NCBI RefSeq assembly: GCF_000801105.2
Contig: NC_079512.1
Location: forward strand, 31,513,848-31,577,847
Length of the DNA: 64,000 bases
Origin: Raphanus sativus
Lineage: Eukaryota > Streptophyta > Magnoliopsida > Brassicales > Brassicaceae
Direction of reading: 5' to 3'
In this document: in pieces, positions 36,786 to 47,655 of the stretch
Position numbering within the stretch: position 1 is the stretch's first letter
Layout: each line of letters opens with the position of its first letter
Program-made: the position numbers and the translations under genes
Notes under the pieces: generated by a model
Told to the model about the DNA's origin: nothing
What the model saw: the letters and a program-made list of their open reading frames with translations, nothing else
Database searches by the model: none

Positions 36786-37252
36786 GGTCGATGATGCACA
36801 CCATAGTGTGGCTAGACCATGATTTTCTTTTAAGTCAATGATGCATACCAATAGGTATGACTAGACCATATGAAGTAAAGGTCGATGATACGTACTCTTA
36901 AGTACGATTAGACCATAAAACAAAATCAATGGTCGATGATGTTCACCCTCAGGTGCAACTAGATTTTTCACCTATGATTCACGGTGATCATCCACGATGA
37001 TCCGCGTTGATCTATGATCCATGATGATCCTCGATGATCCGCGATAATCTACGATGATCAGTGATCCAAGGTGATCCACGGTGATCCTCGATGATCCACG
37101 GTGATCCACAATCACCGGTGATGGATGATGCGCACCACAGTGCAGCTAAATCACGATCCGTTTTATTTGGTCGAGGATGTGTACCGAATGGTACTACTAG
37201 ACCATTAAATCGCATGGGTCGATGTAGCATACCATATGGTATGGCTAAACCA
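36786..37252 (+). repeat. Array of seven covarying stem-loop units in the Copia leader
   Basis: About 36-bp units start ggtcgatgat and end ctagaccat, and each has a different short hairpin at its centre. Stems with 4-nt loops: CACAC/GTGTG (36797-36810 region), CATACC/GGTATG, CGTACT/AGTACG, CACC/GGTG, GCAC/GTGC, GTACC/GGTAC and CATACC/GGTATG. Units start near 36786, 36833, 36880, 36931, 37118, 37169 and 37216. The flanks are conserved while both stem sides change together. The four-plus-three arrangement is split by a GATCC minisatellite. A second array of GCCNNATGGC-type hairpins follows at 37,357-37,500. Confidence 0.8.
36972..37118. repeat. GATCC minisatellite (about 10-bp units)
   Basis: About 14 imperfect copies of a unit like CGRTGATCCA (for example ggtgatccac, gatgatccgc, gatgatcctc) stand in a row between the fourth and fifth stem-loop units of the Copia leader. 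Confidence 0.8.
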
Positions 37253-37356
37253 TGCACTCTTCCATCCCACTATTTTCAAGGGATTTATAAATCAAATAAG
37301 TTGATTAAGTGATGGATGAGTTATGAGAAAGTAAATTTCTAAAGAGAATGCAAACT

Positions 37357-37499
37357 GGCCGTATGGCCCTCTTATTTGTTTGCTGGCAATGTGATTTAAT
37401 TGTGTAATAGCCGAATGGCATTGGTCACACAAGCCATATGGCTTTATTGTTTACATACTAGCCGAGTGCCTTTTATTTCTTGGATAGCCAATGGCATCA
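37357..37499. repeat. Second hairpin array, GCC-loop-GGC type, before gag
   Basis: Short inverted repeats recur about every 25-40 bp: GGCC-GTAT-GGCC, GCC-GAAT-GGC, AAGCC-ATAT-GGCTT, a broken GCC-GAGT-GCC, and GATaGCC-AAT-GGCATC. The last overlaps the start region of the gag-like frame. Confidence 0.7.
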
Positions 37500-37542
37500 G
37501 AAAATTGTATGTACTAACACAAATCATTTTGATATGATTCAG

Positions 37543-38220
37543 ATGTCGAGACTCCATCACTCGGATTACCCAGCCCTTGATCTCAATGGAGACAATTACC
37601 TTGATTGGGCGATGAACACTTCAGCCGATTTAAAGTCTAAAGGACTTGGGAAGTGTATCAAATACGGCAATGATACCCTTGCATATGAAAGGCGTAGAGC
37701 TGTTTTGATAATGAAAAAGCATCTCGTGAAGGATCTGTATGATGAGTGCAGTTACATCAACGATCCTTACGATCTCTGGTCGAGATTGAACACCATGTTC
37801 TTCGAGCCACTACTAGATGAGTCCATGAAAGAATGGAAGGCTCTGAGGTTCCAGGATTATGAATCCGTGGATGACTATCACTTTGATCTTATGAGAATCA
37901 CCTATAGTCTTAAACTATGTGGTGTAGTGATAACAAACTATGACTTGTTAAGCAAGACTCGTGACACGATCCATTCAAAGGAAGTGTTGTTATCACAGAA
38001 GGCTAAAGGTTTCACAACCTATTACGACCTTCTCTCATACCTTTCAGCTCTTGAGGAAAAGAAGCAGAAAAGGAAAGTCAACCTCGACAAACTCGACTAT
38101 GTTATGGAGATAAGTGCCGAGTATCAATGTGAGATGATATACGGTGATGCTGAAGAAGCTAAGAAAAGAAAATTCGGGTGGACTCATATAGATGATGAGA
38201 TTGGTTTATTCATTGAATAG
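37543..38220 (+). CDS. Gag-like polyprotein of the Copia-type element (225 aa)
   Basis: An intact frame from MSRLHHSDYPALDLNG (an ATG 9 bases upstream is also possible) to TAG. It shows the plant Copia gag pattern: ALDLNGDNYLDW near the start, then DPYDLWSRLNTMF, RFQDYESVDDYHFDLMRI and LLSYLSALEEKK (UBN2/retrotran_gag type). No CCHC zinc knuckle is found in this frame or shortly after, so the nucleocapsid part seems lost. Its conservation in an element lacking polymerase suggests it may still be made, but that is inference. Confidence 0.8.
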   Translation: MSRLHHSDYPALDLNGDNYLDWAMNTSADLKSKGLGKCIKYGNDTLAYERRRAVLIMKKHLVKDLYDECSYINDPYDLWSRLNTMFFEPLLDESMKEWKALRFQDYESVDDYHFDLMRITYSLKLCGVVITNYDLLSKTRDTIHSKEVLLSQKAKGFTTYYDLLSYLSALEEKKQKRKVNLDKLDYVMEISAEYQCEMIYGDAEEAKKRKFGWTHIDDEIGLFIE

Positions 38221-41200
38221 AGAACCAAATGTGAGCCACGTCCAAGATGTTATTATGGACTGGCCGGCTATTGTTTAAGCCTTTTGACATTCTGATTTCA
38301 TACTTATGATTTGGTGTTTTCTTTTAAATATAATTTGTCATTCAAATTTCATAGCATTAATAAAAGTTTTTCTTTTATCTTGATTGATTTGCTTGAAAAA
38401 TATTTTTGATTGACAAATGAGAATGAAAACTCGAGAAGAGTATGTCTAGACCACCACGCCTAAGGCATGGCCTTAAGAGGCACGAAATTTATCACCTAAG
38501 ACCCATTGAGAGAGACCCAAAATCCCCACTGGCCGTGGACAAGGATACCACAATAACCGTGGTTGTAGATCCAATCATGGTCGAGGAGGGAGTAAAGGTC
38601 GAAATGGCATTACAAGCCACATCAAAATGGTTTCAATAATAAACCAATGGGCAGAGCAAAGCAAAAGGAAATGTTTCTTTTAGCTTATGAAAATCGCCAA
38701 AGGCATACATATAAAAGAGGTCGAGACTACATTCTCCCTACTGATCTAATACTATGCTAAGGATCGGTGTGATAAGGCATAAAAGCCTAGGTAACCAGTA
38801 AGGTTCACCAACGAATTTATACACTTTATGGCATGACCGGATTAGCCATCCTGGTCTGAACTTGATTAATAAGGCACAAAGAGTTATCCCATAAGATCTC
38901 ACGTTGTGAAACATGTACACAAGGGAAACTCAGTAGGCTTCATTGTTCCAAGCAACACGAAAGTATAATCTGATCATGAGGATAGTAAGAACAAAACCCG
39001 TGATCATGACCAGACCACAAATTCGTGTATCATGGTCTAAAACCATGCTGACCGTCCAAGCATTACGTTTAAGTGAGGACAAACAAACGTACTTTATAGC
39101 ATGTTCATGAGGGGGAGAATAAACACTCCGTGTGGTCCATGACCATACTATAAAACCCGAACATGATAAGCATGGCTGAAGGCCATAAGGCATTATAGCT
39201 TGGCCGTAAAAGGCATAACCTATAAGGTTGAGACTTCAAAAGTCTATAAGCTTGGGTACACCACAAGAATACATGTATGAAAGATAAATTACATCAGGCC
39301 ATATAAAGTGAGCATAGATATTCCCGTCTAAAGATGATAAAGGGTCATAATCCAGATATAGACCATCCTAAGAGTCTATGAATAAACCACCACATACCTA
39401 TGTGCCATCTAGGATGGAATACCTCATCTAAGGATGAGATGAAAATCGGGAATATATGTTGGATAAGAGAACATGATCTTTCTCCCACGAATTCAGTGAG
39501 ACCATGAGCCAAACAAAGGTGATCATATTGTGGCCAAGGTACACGGATTACATACAAGATGAATCCGACTATCCAACATCATGGAGAAAGCTATAAGCTG
39601 GTAAATAGAAAGTAAAAGTGGAATGGTTTTAACCATCCAAGTCTTGGCAAAGATCCTCGGACCAGATATATATATATATATTGGACGTTCATAAACAAAG
39701 AAAGAATGATAGCCAGACAGACCCGAAAGAATGACTAAGTCATACCAGCTTAGCACCACTATATAAATGTCCTAGTAGAGACATAATCAAGTTGCTGTAA
39801 AAGTCTATACAAGATAGACCAGAATGTTCCATATATAATGAACCACGAATAGAAAAGTTAAGGTGCTCATAATGATAGATTCGGGTTCATGAAAGAGAAA
39901 CCATACTAGACAATGAGATAAGACCGGCCGGTCCTAAGGTACAGGTATCATACAATGTAGCCTTGCAAACTACAAAGTATTCAATAATCCTGATAATAAT
40001 AAAATCTCAATCGATTGTATCATGTCTAGAACGCGATAGAACGCGATGGAACATTATATAAAGTGTCGACACATACACACACTCATAAGTGATAAAGAGA
40101 AAGCACTTGAGCATAAGAGATATGCGAGGATCACTAACCCACGTAAGATTACTCATCATAGAGAAATGAATGGGACATGGAGTTATAGTAAAGAATGAAT
40201 ATGATGGGCGTATTGGCCAAATACATAAGATAGACGCCATCTAACCAGTGAACAGATGAGTCTTGTGAGGAAAAGAAAATCGTGAGCTGTAGAACATGAA
40301 AGTACAGACAAGTGGTCGTACATGTTGCTACATAAAGCATTCAAAAGGAATGGCTTGATCACACAAGGATACTCACAGGGACTAAGGAACAAGGAAATAA
40401 ATTCCTAGGTGGTGAATGCTACTACCCAATATCGAAATTAATAAAGATTTGGACATCTAAGGAAGATGTAGTAGACATTGGATATATCACTGGATATAAA
40501 GGTAACATAAGATACCTTGAGAAATAAGAAAGAAGTTCTCATAGAACAACATCGTTCCTGCGTTGTTCATGGACTGAAATGCAGCTGCATACACACGATA
40601 TGATAAGACTAAGTGATGCTTAGTAGAAAGTTCTATAAGAACGTTTCAAATCAGTCCATATAGTAGTCAATATATTCCTTGTGTTTATACTTAAAGAAAG
40701 GATGATTAAGATGATTGATTCTTGGAAAGGCTATGAAGAGACTACGATGATCTATAGTAGAGATCATTAGCCGTATATAAAGGTTGGAATCTATGATCCA
40801 ACATACCAAGAATAGATTGATCAAATGGTCTGAGAATCCATCAGATTCACGACCAAAGGGAACCATACCGACTAGGATCATGTCCGACCTAGTTCAACCT
40901 TAATCATCATTGGTCCCTACCAATCTATCCCGTCCAGCTTGTTCCGACCAGTTCCTCTAGGTCTTAAATCCGACCTAAACCATCCAAGTGAGAGGAACGT
41001 CCTATTGACCAAAAAGTGGCTTAGCTTTGATTAAACTTCAAACTATAACACAATAGCCACTTCATGAACATAACGTGGACATATACTAAAAGTTCATAAA
41101 GAGTTTTGGTCAAAGGATATGAATAAGATATATAGTGGACAAGAACATAGTCCGGATGGATTATGGATGATGTCATGATCCAGACAGATCATGGACATAC

Positions 41201-41280
41201 AAAGACATTCATGGTCGAATTTATCTAAGAGAGATAAACCATATGATCCGAATGGACCATGAATATCATGAAAGCATTTT
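38221..41280. other. Non-coding interior of the Copia-type element, rich in short hairpins
   Basis: About 3 kb without a pol frame on either strand. Many perfect short stem-loops can be read, for example CATGGT-CTAAA-ACCATG (39031-39047), ATGGC-TGAAG-GCCAT (39171-39185), AACC-TATAA-GGTT (39216-39228), AGACTT-CAA-AAGTCT (39230-39244), CCATC-TAG-GATGG (39405-39417) and CTCATC-TAAG-GATGAG (39423-39438). Words such as gaccat, ggcat and aaggc recur. It may be heavily decayed pol or foreign filler; the former cannot be recognised. Confidence 0.6.
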
Positions 41281-41658
41281 GTTGATGCAGGTTACCAGTC
41301 CGATCCACACAGTGCTAAGTCCCAAACCGGCTATGTTTTCACATATGGAGGCACGACCATTTCATGGAGATCAGTCAAGCAGACTATATCAGCCACATCA
41401 TCCAATCACTCGGATATATTGGCGATCCATGAAGCAAGCGGAGAGTGTGTCTGGTTGAAACTCATGACACACCATATTCGGACAGCATGTGGGATCACGG
41501 ATGGTAAAGACGAGCCGACCGTTCTTTACGAAGACAATACGGCCTGCATAGCTCAGCTCAAAGATGGTTACATCAAGGGTGACAAGACTAAGCATGTTCT
41601 CCCCAAGTTCTTCTTCACCAACGATCTTCAGAAAGAAGGAGAGGTCAAGGTCCTCTAA
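41281..41658 (+). pseudogene. Copia pol RNase H remnant
   Basis: The frame from 41281 reads VDAGYQSDPHSAKSQTGYVF, then GGTTISWRSVKQTISATSSN and LYEDNTACIAQLKDGYIKGD, and stops after EGEVKVL. These are the recognised Copia RNase H blocks (DAGY, SQTGYVF, W-R-S-KQ, DNxAxI). Beyond the stop, SSENSADLFT continues the pol C-terminus. No start codon and no upstream reverse transcriptase are present, so only the tail of pol is left. Confidence 0.85.
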
Positions 41659-42166
41659 GTCAGATCTAGCGAGAACTCAGCCGACCTCTTCACTTAGGCA
41701 TTACCAACATGCACGCTCAGGAAGCTTATGCAGCAGATTGGTATGTGATCACTGAGAAGCCTTCAGTGATATTCACTTCAGGGGAAGTAATGCGGCTGTA
41801 CTCTTTTTCCTATCCATGGCTTCCCGTTTTTACCACATTGGGTTTTTGGGTTTACCATGGAAAGGTTTTAACGAGGCAGTATTCCAAACGCATTACAAAC
41901 TCTAGACGGTTATGGCATTACAATCTCGGTTTTTAACGAGACAGCATCTACGGCGTTTTGAAAGCACTTCGACATATTGGACATCAAGGGGAAGTGTTAT
42001 AAATATTGTAGTGATGTCCATATGGAAAGTCCTAGATATACTTGTTCCCCACTCCAAGTTAAGCTTTGTCTCCAAGCTATTGTATCCTATATAAGGAGAT
42101 CATTATTCATGGAATAAGACACACAAATTCCTCTCTTCTCTTCTCTTCTCTTCTTTATTTACAACA

Positions 42167-42844
42167 TTAAAATCTTTGTTTTTGAAAGGCATAAATTTAC
42201 TCCTGACCATGATTTTGCTTTTAATAAATTTTAATTTGCTTTGATTAATACAATACATAATAGTGTGAATTTAACTAATCTAGTTTAGCTTGTGTTGAAA
42301 AGAAGCCTGAAAGATCCATTTCTATACGTTTAATCTTGAACATTAGCTAGATTCCATAACTTGTTTATATATAGCTCACGACTCATGTATATATTTTATA
42401 GTTTGATCCTTCTTATTTTCAAGGTGTGACCTTAGCACATAGGTGTCTAGCTAATTATACCAGTCTACAACCGAATTACATAACATAATCAACATGGTTC
42501 ATTGAGATTAAAAAGAAAAACCCAACAAAAAGCTAAAACCTTCAAATTATAATAATTGTTTAGTTCCCCAACGGCTTGATAATGAAACATTTGAGTCTGG
42601 TGTTCTTGCTCTCTTATGTGCAGCTTATGAAATATTCTCAGAAGCAAAACCATTAAAATATGATCCTTGGGATGCACATTGACCAGACCTGAGATCGATT
42701 CCAATTTGTTAGTCTTGAGCTTCTACACCAAGCCAATGTGTCTCCCTCTTTTTCTTGCTTCCTCCCAAACCATATCCTCCTTGGTTCTTTAATCTTTTAC
42801 GCCATATCAAAACTAGGATCTGTGACCCACTCTGGTTTTAGATT
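42167..42844. other. Region between Copia element and SIEL 3' end
   Basis: The target-site duplication TTAAA starts the region. The remainder is AT-rich DNA and the presumed 3' UTR of SIEL. No gene seen. Confidence 0.4.
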
Positions 42845-45800
42845 CTAGTCATATGAAGCTTTCTTGACGGTAAACACAGGTTTGCCATTGAGAGGCAAAA
42901 GATTCCAGTAAGAACCGTGCTGATCAATGCAACAGCTTAGCCATTTTATCTGATACGAACCAACTGGGAAACGTGAAACATCTAGCAAGCAGCTCGAAAA
43001 TCCTTGTCCTCTCTCATTTGGTTCGAACTGCACAACCGCAGAAACACCGTTGCTCCAATCAAATCGACCTGAACCTTCAGGCTTCTTACCAGACTTTGTA
43101 ATAGCATGATGAAACAGCCTGTTACTCATTTCTACCAGATCTTCATCTCTCCAAGGGGAACAAGACTTTTGGTTTCTTTTGGCTTCACCGCGTTGAGTCA
43201 AGGTGTGATAAGCTAGTTTAGTATAGAGGAGGCAATACAGTTTTGTTAGTCGAACAGGGACTCTCGGTTGTTGAATGTTTTTCGACTGAACACAAAGATC
43301 CAGTGACAGTTGAAAGCCTTGTTCCACTGTAACTGTATCGGGAGTACTCTTGATGCTGCTGTCTGAACTAAGAGCAAATAGCTCAGCACCAACACAAGGC
43401 CTGAAATTTAAATCAAAAGAAAAACATATTAGTCGGTAAATACATCAAAGAAATAATCAGTTCTATATAAGTCAGCAAATAAGAGAATAACCTTATGTTA
43501 AAGAAATACTTTGGAATGCCAAAAGGAATCTGCATCCATTTCATAACTGCTTGTGAGAGTAGTTTCTGGAAACTCTTTGTAATCTCAGACATAATGTCCT
43601 CTTCGTGCATTGAATTTGAGCAGTTCTGCAGTTCTTGATTGCATGCAAGAGCATCTCTACAAATAGCGAGTAGCATCTTCACTTTGTTACAGACTTTAAG
43701 TACTTGATTCCTAGGCTGCAAGTGAGAACAGCTTTGTGATTCGTTTTCCTTACCGAGCAAACTAAGCATTTCGCAGATTGCAGGGTCCACCTTCCACAGC
43801 CTTTGAACTAAATCTTGTACAAGCCTCGAGGAAACACCACTTTGTGTACTGAAAGGAACCAAATTTTCATGAGAAGAGAAACTTGGGATGAAGATAACAA
43901 CTCCAGCAGCAAAAGCCAGAACTGAACAGCTCAGTGAGAGAGTTGTGATAATGCTAGAGCTGCTATCATCTATGTCAACGAAACACGTCGCTAACATATC
44001 AAACTCCTTCGCCAACTTTTGAAGCTGATTACAGATACCAGGAAGCTGTTCCAGAGAATTACAACCAGTCACCCGCTTCTTGTTGCAGGTATCTTGGTTA
44101 AGCAGTCCGAGGCATTCAACTAGATCAATCACAGTTTCCAACACCCGCGTCTTTAAAACCAAGAACCAAGTTTGGAAACAGAACACCTCACTCATATTCC
44201 CCAACATTCCCAGAGACGATTGTAAATTCATATATGCTTCTTGAAGAGCTACGCAGTGGGAAGACTCTCCAGATGGTTCTTTGGAGAGTTCTGGTAAACA
44301 ACTGTTAGCTCTCAACCAATTGACCAACTTGAAACTATCATTTGGTATGAGAAGCAGTTGCAGTTTCCCTTCAGCATGAGATAAATAGGTTAATGACTTT
44401 AACCAAAAAGAGTTAACATCGGACTGGACGTTGGTCTTAAGCTTGTCAAAAATCAAAGCAGATGTGACCCATGCACCCAAACGTGCTGCGTAAACTCCAG
44501 CTCTATAAGCAGGCCAGTAGTTTCTCTCCGTTAAAATCTGAGTCGAACATTCAAGAGAAACGATCCCATAGTTGTATATATCCGCAACTGAATCTCCATC
44601 TGCATCATTATCGCTTCCCATCTCATTCACAGGAATTCCCCAAAGAATTGGTGAGTGTAATAGCAGAGTAAATAACATTTGTGTGTGGCAATCAAAGAAG
44701 CTGCACGAACGCACACACTCAGTGATACGTTTCACCTTTTCATAAACTTGAGACAGAACAGATTGATCACCCTCGAGATTCTCCAAGAACACTATCAGGA
44801 ATTTGTGTACTGATGCTAAAAGCTCTGACCTCACGAAAACCCCTCTATCACTTTTGTAATTGATCAAACCAATCAGTAATTCATGAGCTCCATCTGATTT
44901 TCCTAAGACATCAATTAAGTTCACAATATAATCTAGGAATGATCTGACTTTGTCAAGCACTAGCAGCCTCACTTCAGAATGTATTTCAATTAATAGGTGG
45001 AGAACACTGAAGAGGTTTTGAACCTCACTGACTAGTGCAAAGCCAACTTGACAGGGATCAGAACACAATCCTGCCAGTATGGTAAGCCTGTCCATGACTA
45101 ATACAACAAGCTGCAGAGGAAGAGATGTTGAAGATACATCAATTAATCTTCTTTCTGCTGTCCGGACTATTTCTTTCCAAGTACCCACCAAAATATTTAT
45201 AGCTAAAGAGTTGCTTGCGAAGATCTGAGATTGAGATGCATTCTCAACTAAAGCTATGAGATGATGCAGTTCAAACGCATCAGCCAAACATAGTTTGTAG
45301 ACAAGCATCTGCATTAGCATCAAAGATAATGAGTATCTTCAACTTTAAGACAAATGAAACTAAATAATCTGGCTTACTAATTACCTTTTGAAAAATTTGA
45401 AGAGCTTTAAGCTGCATATCTGGTGAAAGCTCTGCCTGTTTTAGTAAGCTGGAAAATTTTGCAGTGTCGATTACATGGACAAGAGAGAAGCACATCCCTC
45501 TTTTGATAAGAAAGTGGAGACATCTTAGTACGGCAGCTCGAACATGAGAGCTCTTATCTTCACCCAGAAATGGCATTATAACCTCTGCCTGCATCCACAT
45601 ACGATAATATTAGACTTTGCTATTACGTGATAAACTATTTCCACTTGTCATCAACTGTCCACTGAAGACTCAAACTCTGGGAAAGAAGAAGAAAACTATA
45701 ACTATCTTGTTGGTCTTCAAGAAAATTTCATTTTGTCTACAAAGTAAAATTTCACTAAGGCCAACATATTGAGGTTAAGGCTTTGTTTTTGTCAAGAGAC

Positions 45801-47126
45801 GTAAGAAAATAAAGCAAAAATAACATACCAGTTCAGAAGCAAGATGAGTAGATCTTGAAGCAAGCTTAGTCAAAGAAACCAGGAATGGAACCAAATTGTC
45901 TTCTTTTGAGGACTCCAACATTAGCGTCATACAGATCTACAATAATATAATGGTTAAATAAAAATACAGGTAGCTTCAGTTCATGTATTGTTATGCTAGT
46001 CAGTACACTGACAAACTTGTGATACTATAAGAAATAATAGTACTCCAGTCTACTAGAGTTTGAAATCACAAGATGGTAATAACAGTGAAATTAAATTCCG
46101 TTGTTCTTTGCCAGAAATTCTTGACAGCATACTATAAAGGAAACCCTTTTGAGCATAAGAAGCATATAGAATCAGAAATAGACAAAGAACCTTGAAGGCT
46201 CTACTAGCAATTGCATGTGAGCATCCCATTTTTGCAAAAACTCGCACAGCAGCTAACCTGGTCTTTGGCATCAATCCCGGGAACTTCACCATGTCATTTA
46301 ACATCCCCAAAACAACCAACGCAAAGTCATCTGATACTTCACAAAAGCAACCTGCAGCAAACAGAGATGATCTTACCTGCAAAGGCACATAATAGATAAG
46401 GATCTTAACATGCCTGGGAGAATAAATTAGATAAGGATCACAAATGCATTAAGTACCTATAACGAAATAGAAAGAAACTGATGAATGTTTTTACCTCAAG
46501 ATCATGTGAAGAAACCATACTGGTGAAAACCAAGTACCGTACTGGAGCAAACTCGCTAGCGAAATCTCTCCAACAACCAAACAGAATCAAAGCCAAAGCT
46601 TTAGCCTCAGTATCACCCTTGTCATAAACACACTTCACTCGTTTAAGAATTTCCAAGTGGTTATGCACTTTAGCCTTTGACAAAAACCAAGTTTCGCATC
46701 CGCTTTTATCCTCCTTCCCTCGGCTTAGCTTGAACACAGACATAAAAACCCGAACAACAGCAACCTTAAGAAGCCTATCTCCAGAGCAAAAAGCATCAAC
46801 TAGCCTAAGTAGGATAGTATTGTAAAAGAGCCTATCTTCTTCAGGAACCAAACCAAATAAGCTGTAAACTGCAGTTCCAGGTTCTGGTTCTTTGCTCCAC
46901 TGTTCAAGCTTCTCACCAGTCTCCAAGATGGCTTCAACAGCTCTAACTGAAATAATAACCCAAAAAAAAAAACTTTTAAGTTTTAAAGCAACCTCCTTTA
47001 TCCTAAAAACCTGTACTTTAGATCATTGCCCTACTTAATTAATTAAGCACCTGGGTTTTTAGAACGAAGGGCTTTCTCGAGCTTGATGCTCCATTCCATG
47101 GCGCAAGCTGCTGAAACCTTCTCCAT
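42845..47126 (-). CDS. SIEL: SIEL/EMB1895 ARM-repeat protein (Integrator subunit 7-like)
   Basis: Seven exons on the minus strand: about 47126-47051 (MEKVSAACAMEWSIKLEKAL), 46950-46496, 46376-46190, 45938-45832, 45594-45384, 45310-43492 and 43401 to the stop at 42845, all with open frames and GT/AG borders. The product is roughly 1,130 residues of helical repeats with no transmembrane segment. Arabidopsis SIEL (At4g20060) interacts with SHORT-ROOT and other mobile factors, supports their cell-to-cell movement, localises to endosomes and nucleus, and is required for embryos. The fold is ARM/HEAT and it is related to animal INTS7, so an Integrator role is possible. I see no disrupting change. 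Exon borders are hand-placed and may be off by a few bases. Confidence 0.9.
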
Positions 47127-47655
47127 GGTTTAACACTTCTTTTTCGATGCTCGAACTTTCTCCGGTTTAACGAACTGTACTGTTTCTAGGGTCTTCGCAG
47201 AATCCAAAGGAGTGTGCGCTAGATAAAATCTGTGAAACAGAGACGACGAATGTTCTTTTTTTTTCTCTTTTGTGAAACTGATGTTCAATTCAAGCCAAAC
47301 CGACTTTTGTCTCCTTGAATTTACAGACCAAACCGACTTTTGAAATTTTGGGTGCCAAGTCCGGTTTGGTCCCCGGTTTAGGATCAATTTACCCCATGAA
47401 GGGAAAATATATGACAGTGTCATTTGTCTTTCTTTGGGACCTATGCATTTTTGAATAGAATTAAATCTGATTTAAGTTTAAATGTATGAACATTTCTACC
47501 TTTTCTTTTGATGGTAGTATGAACCTAATAACTGTTTTCAACAAAGCCACTAAAAGTTACAAGAAACACAACAAACAAAACTAACGAAAGGTTTGTTCAC
47601 AAGCATGAAGTCTTTTTGAGGAAGATGCAATCTGTCAACAAAGATCCCCTCAGTA
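47127..47655. other. SIEL promoter and EMB1025 3' flank
   Basis: A 529-bp spacer. In Arabidopsis the AAH and At4g20080 genes stand between these neighbours; no trace of either was seen here. Confidence 0.5.

Larger units (their letters stand above)
35783..42166 (+). mobile_element. Young non-autonomous Copia-type LTR retrotransposon, 6,384 bp
   Basis: The 5' LTR (35783-35954) and 3' LTR (41995-42166) are each 172 bp, begin tgttataaat, end tttacaaca, and by eye are identical. They are flanked by TTAAA at 35778-35782 and 42167-42171, a perfect 5-bp target-site duplication. A primer-binding-like CGTTATCAGCACGAGA follows the 5' LTR and a polypurine tract (aaggggaag) precedes the 3' LTR. Inside are a long leader with repeat arrays, one gag-like frame, about 2.6 kb without coding frames and a remnant of pol RNase H. 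Integrase and reverse transcriptase are absent, so movement must have depended on another element. Identical LTRs mean recent insertion. Confidence 0.92.

Noticed and set aside
36786..37499. CRISPR-like array
   Set aside because: Spaced repeats in a eukaryotic retroelement; the spacers are related to each other and no cas genes exist.
38738..40881. Many 60-87 codon minus-strand frames inside the Copia-type element
   Set aside because: No family resemblance and no coherent order; likely due to the repeated short-word composition.
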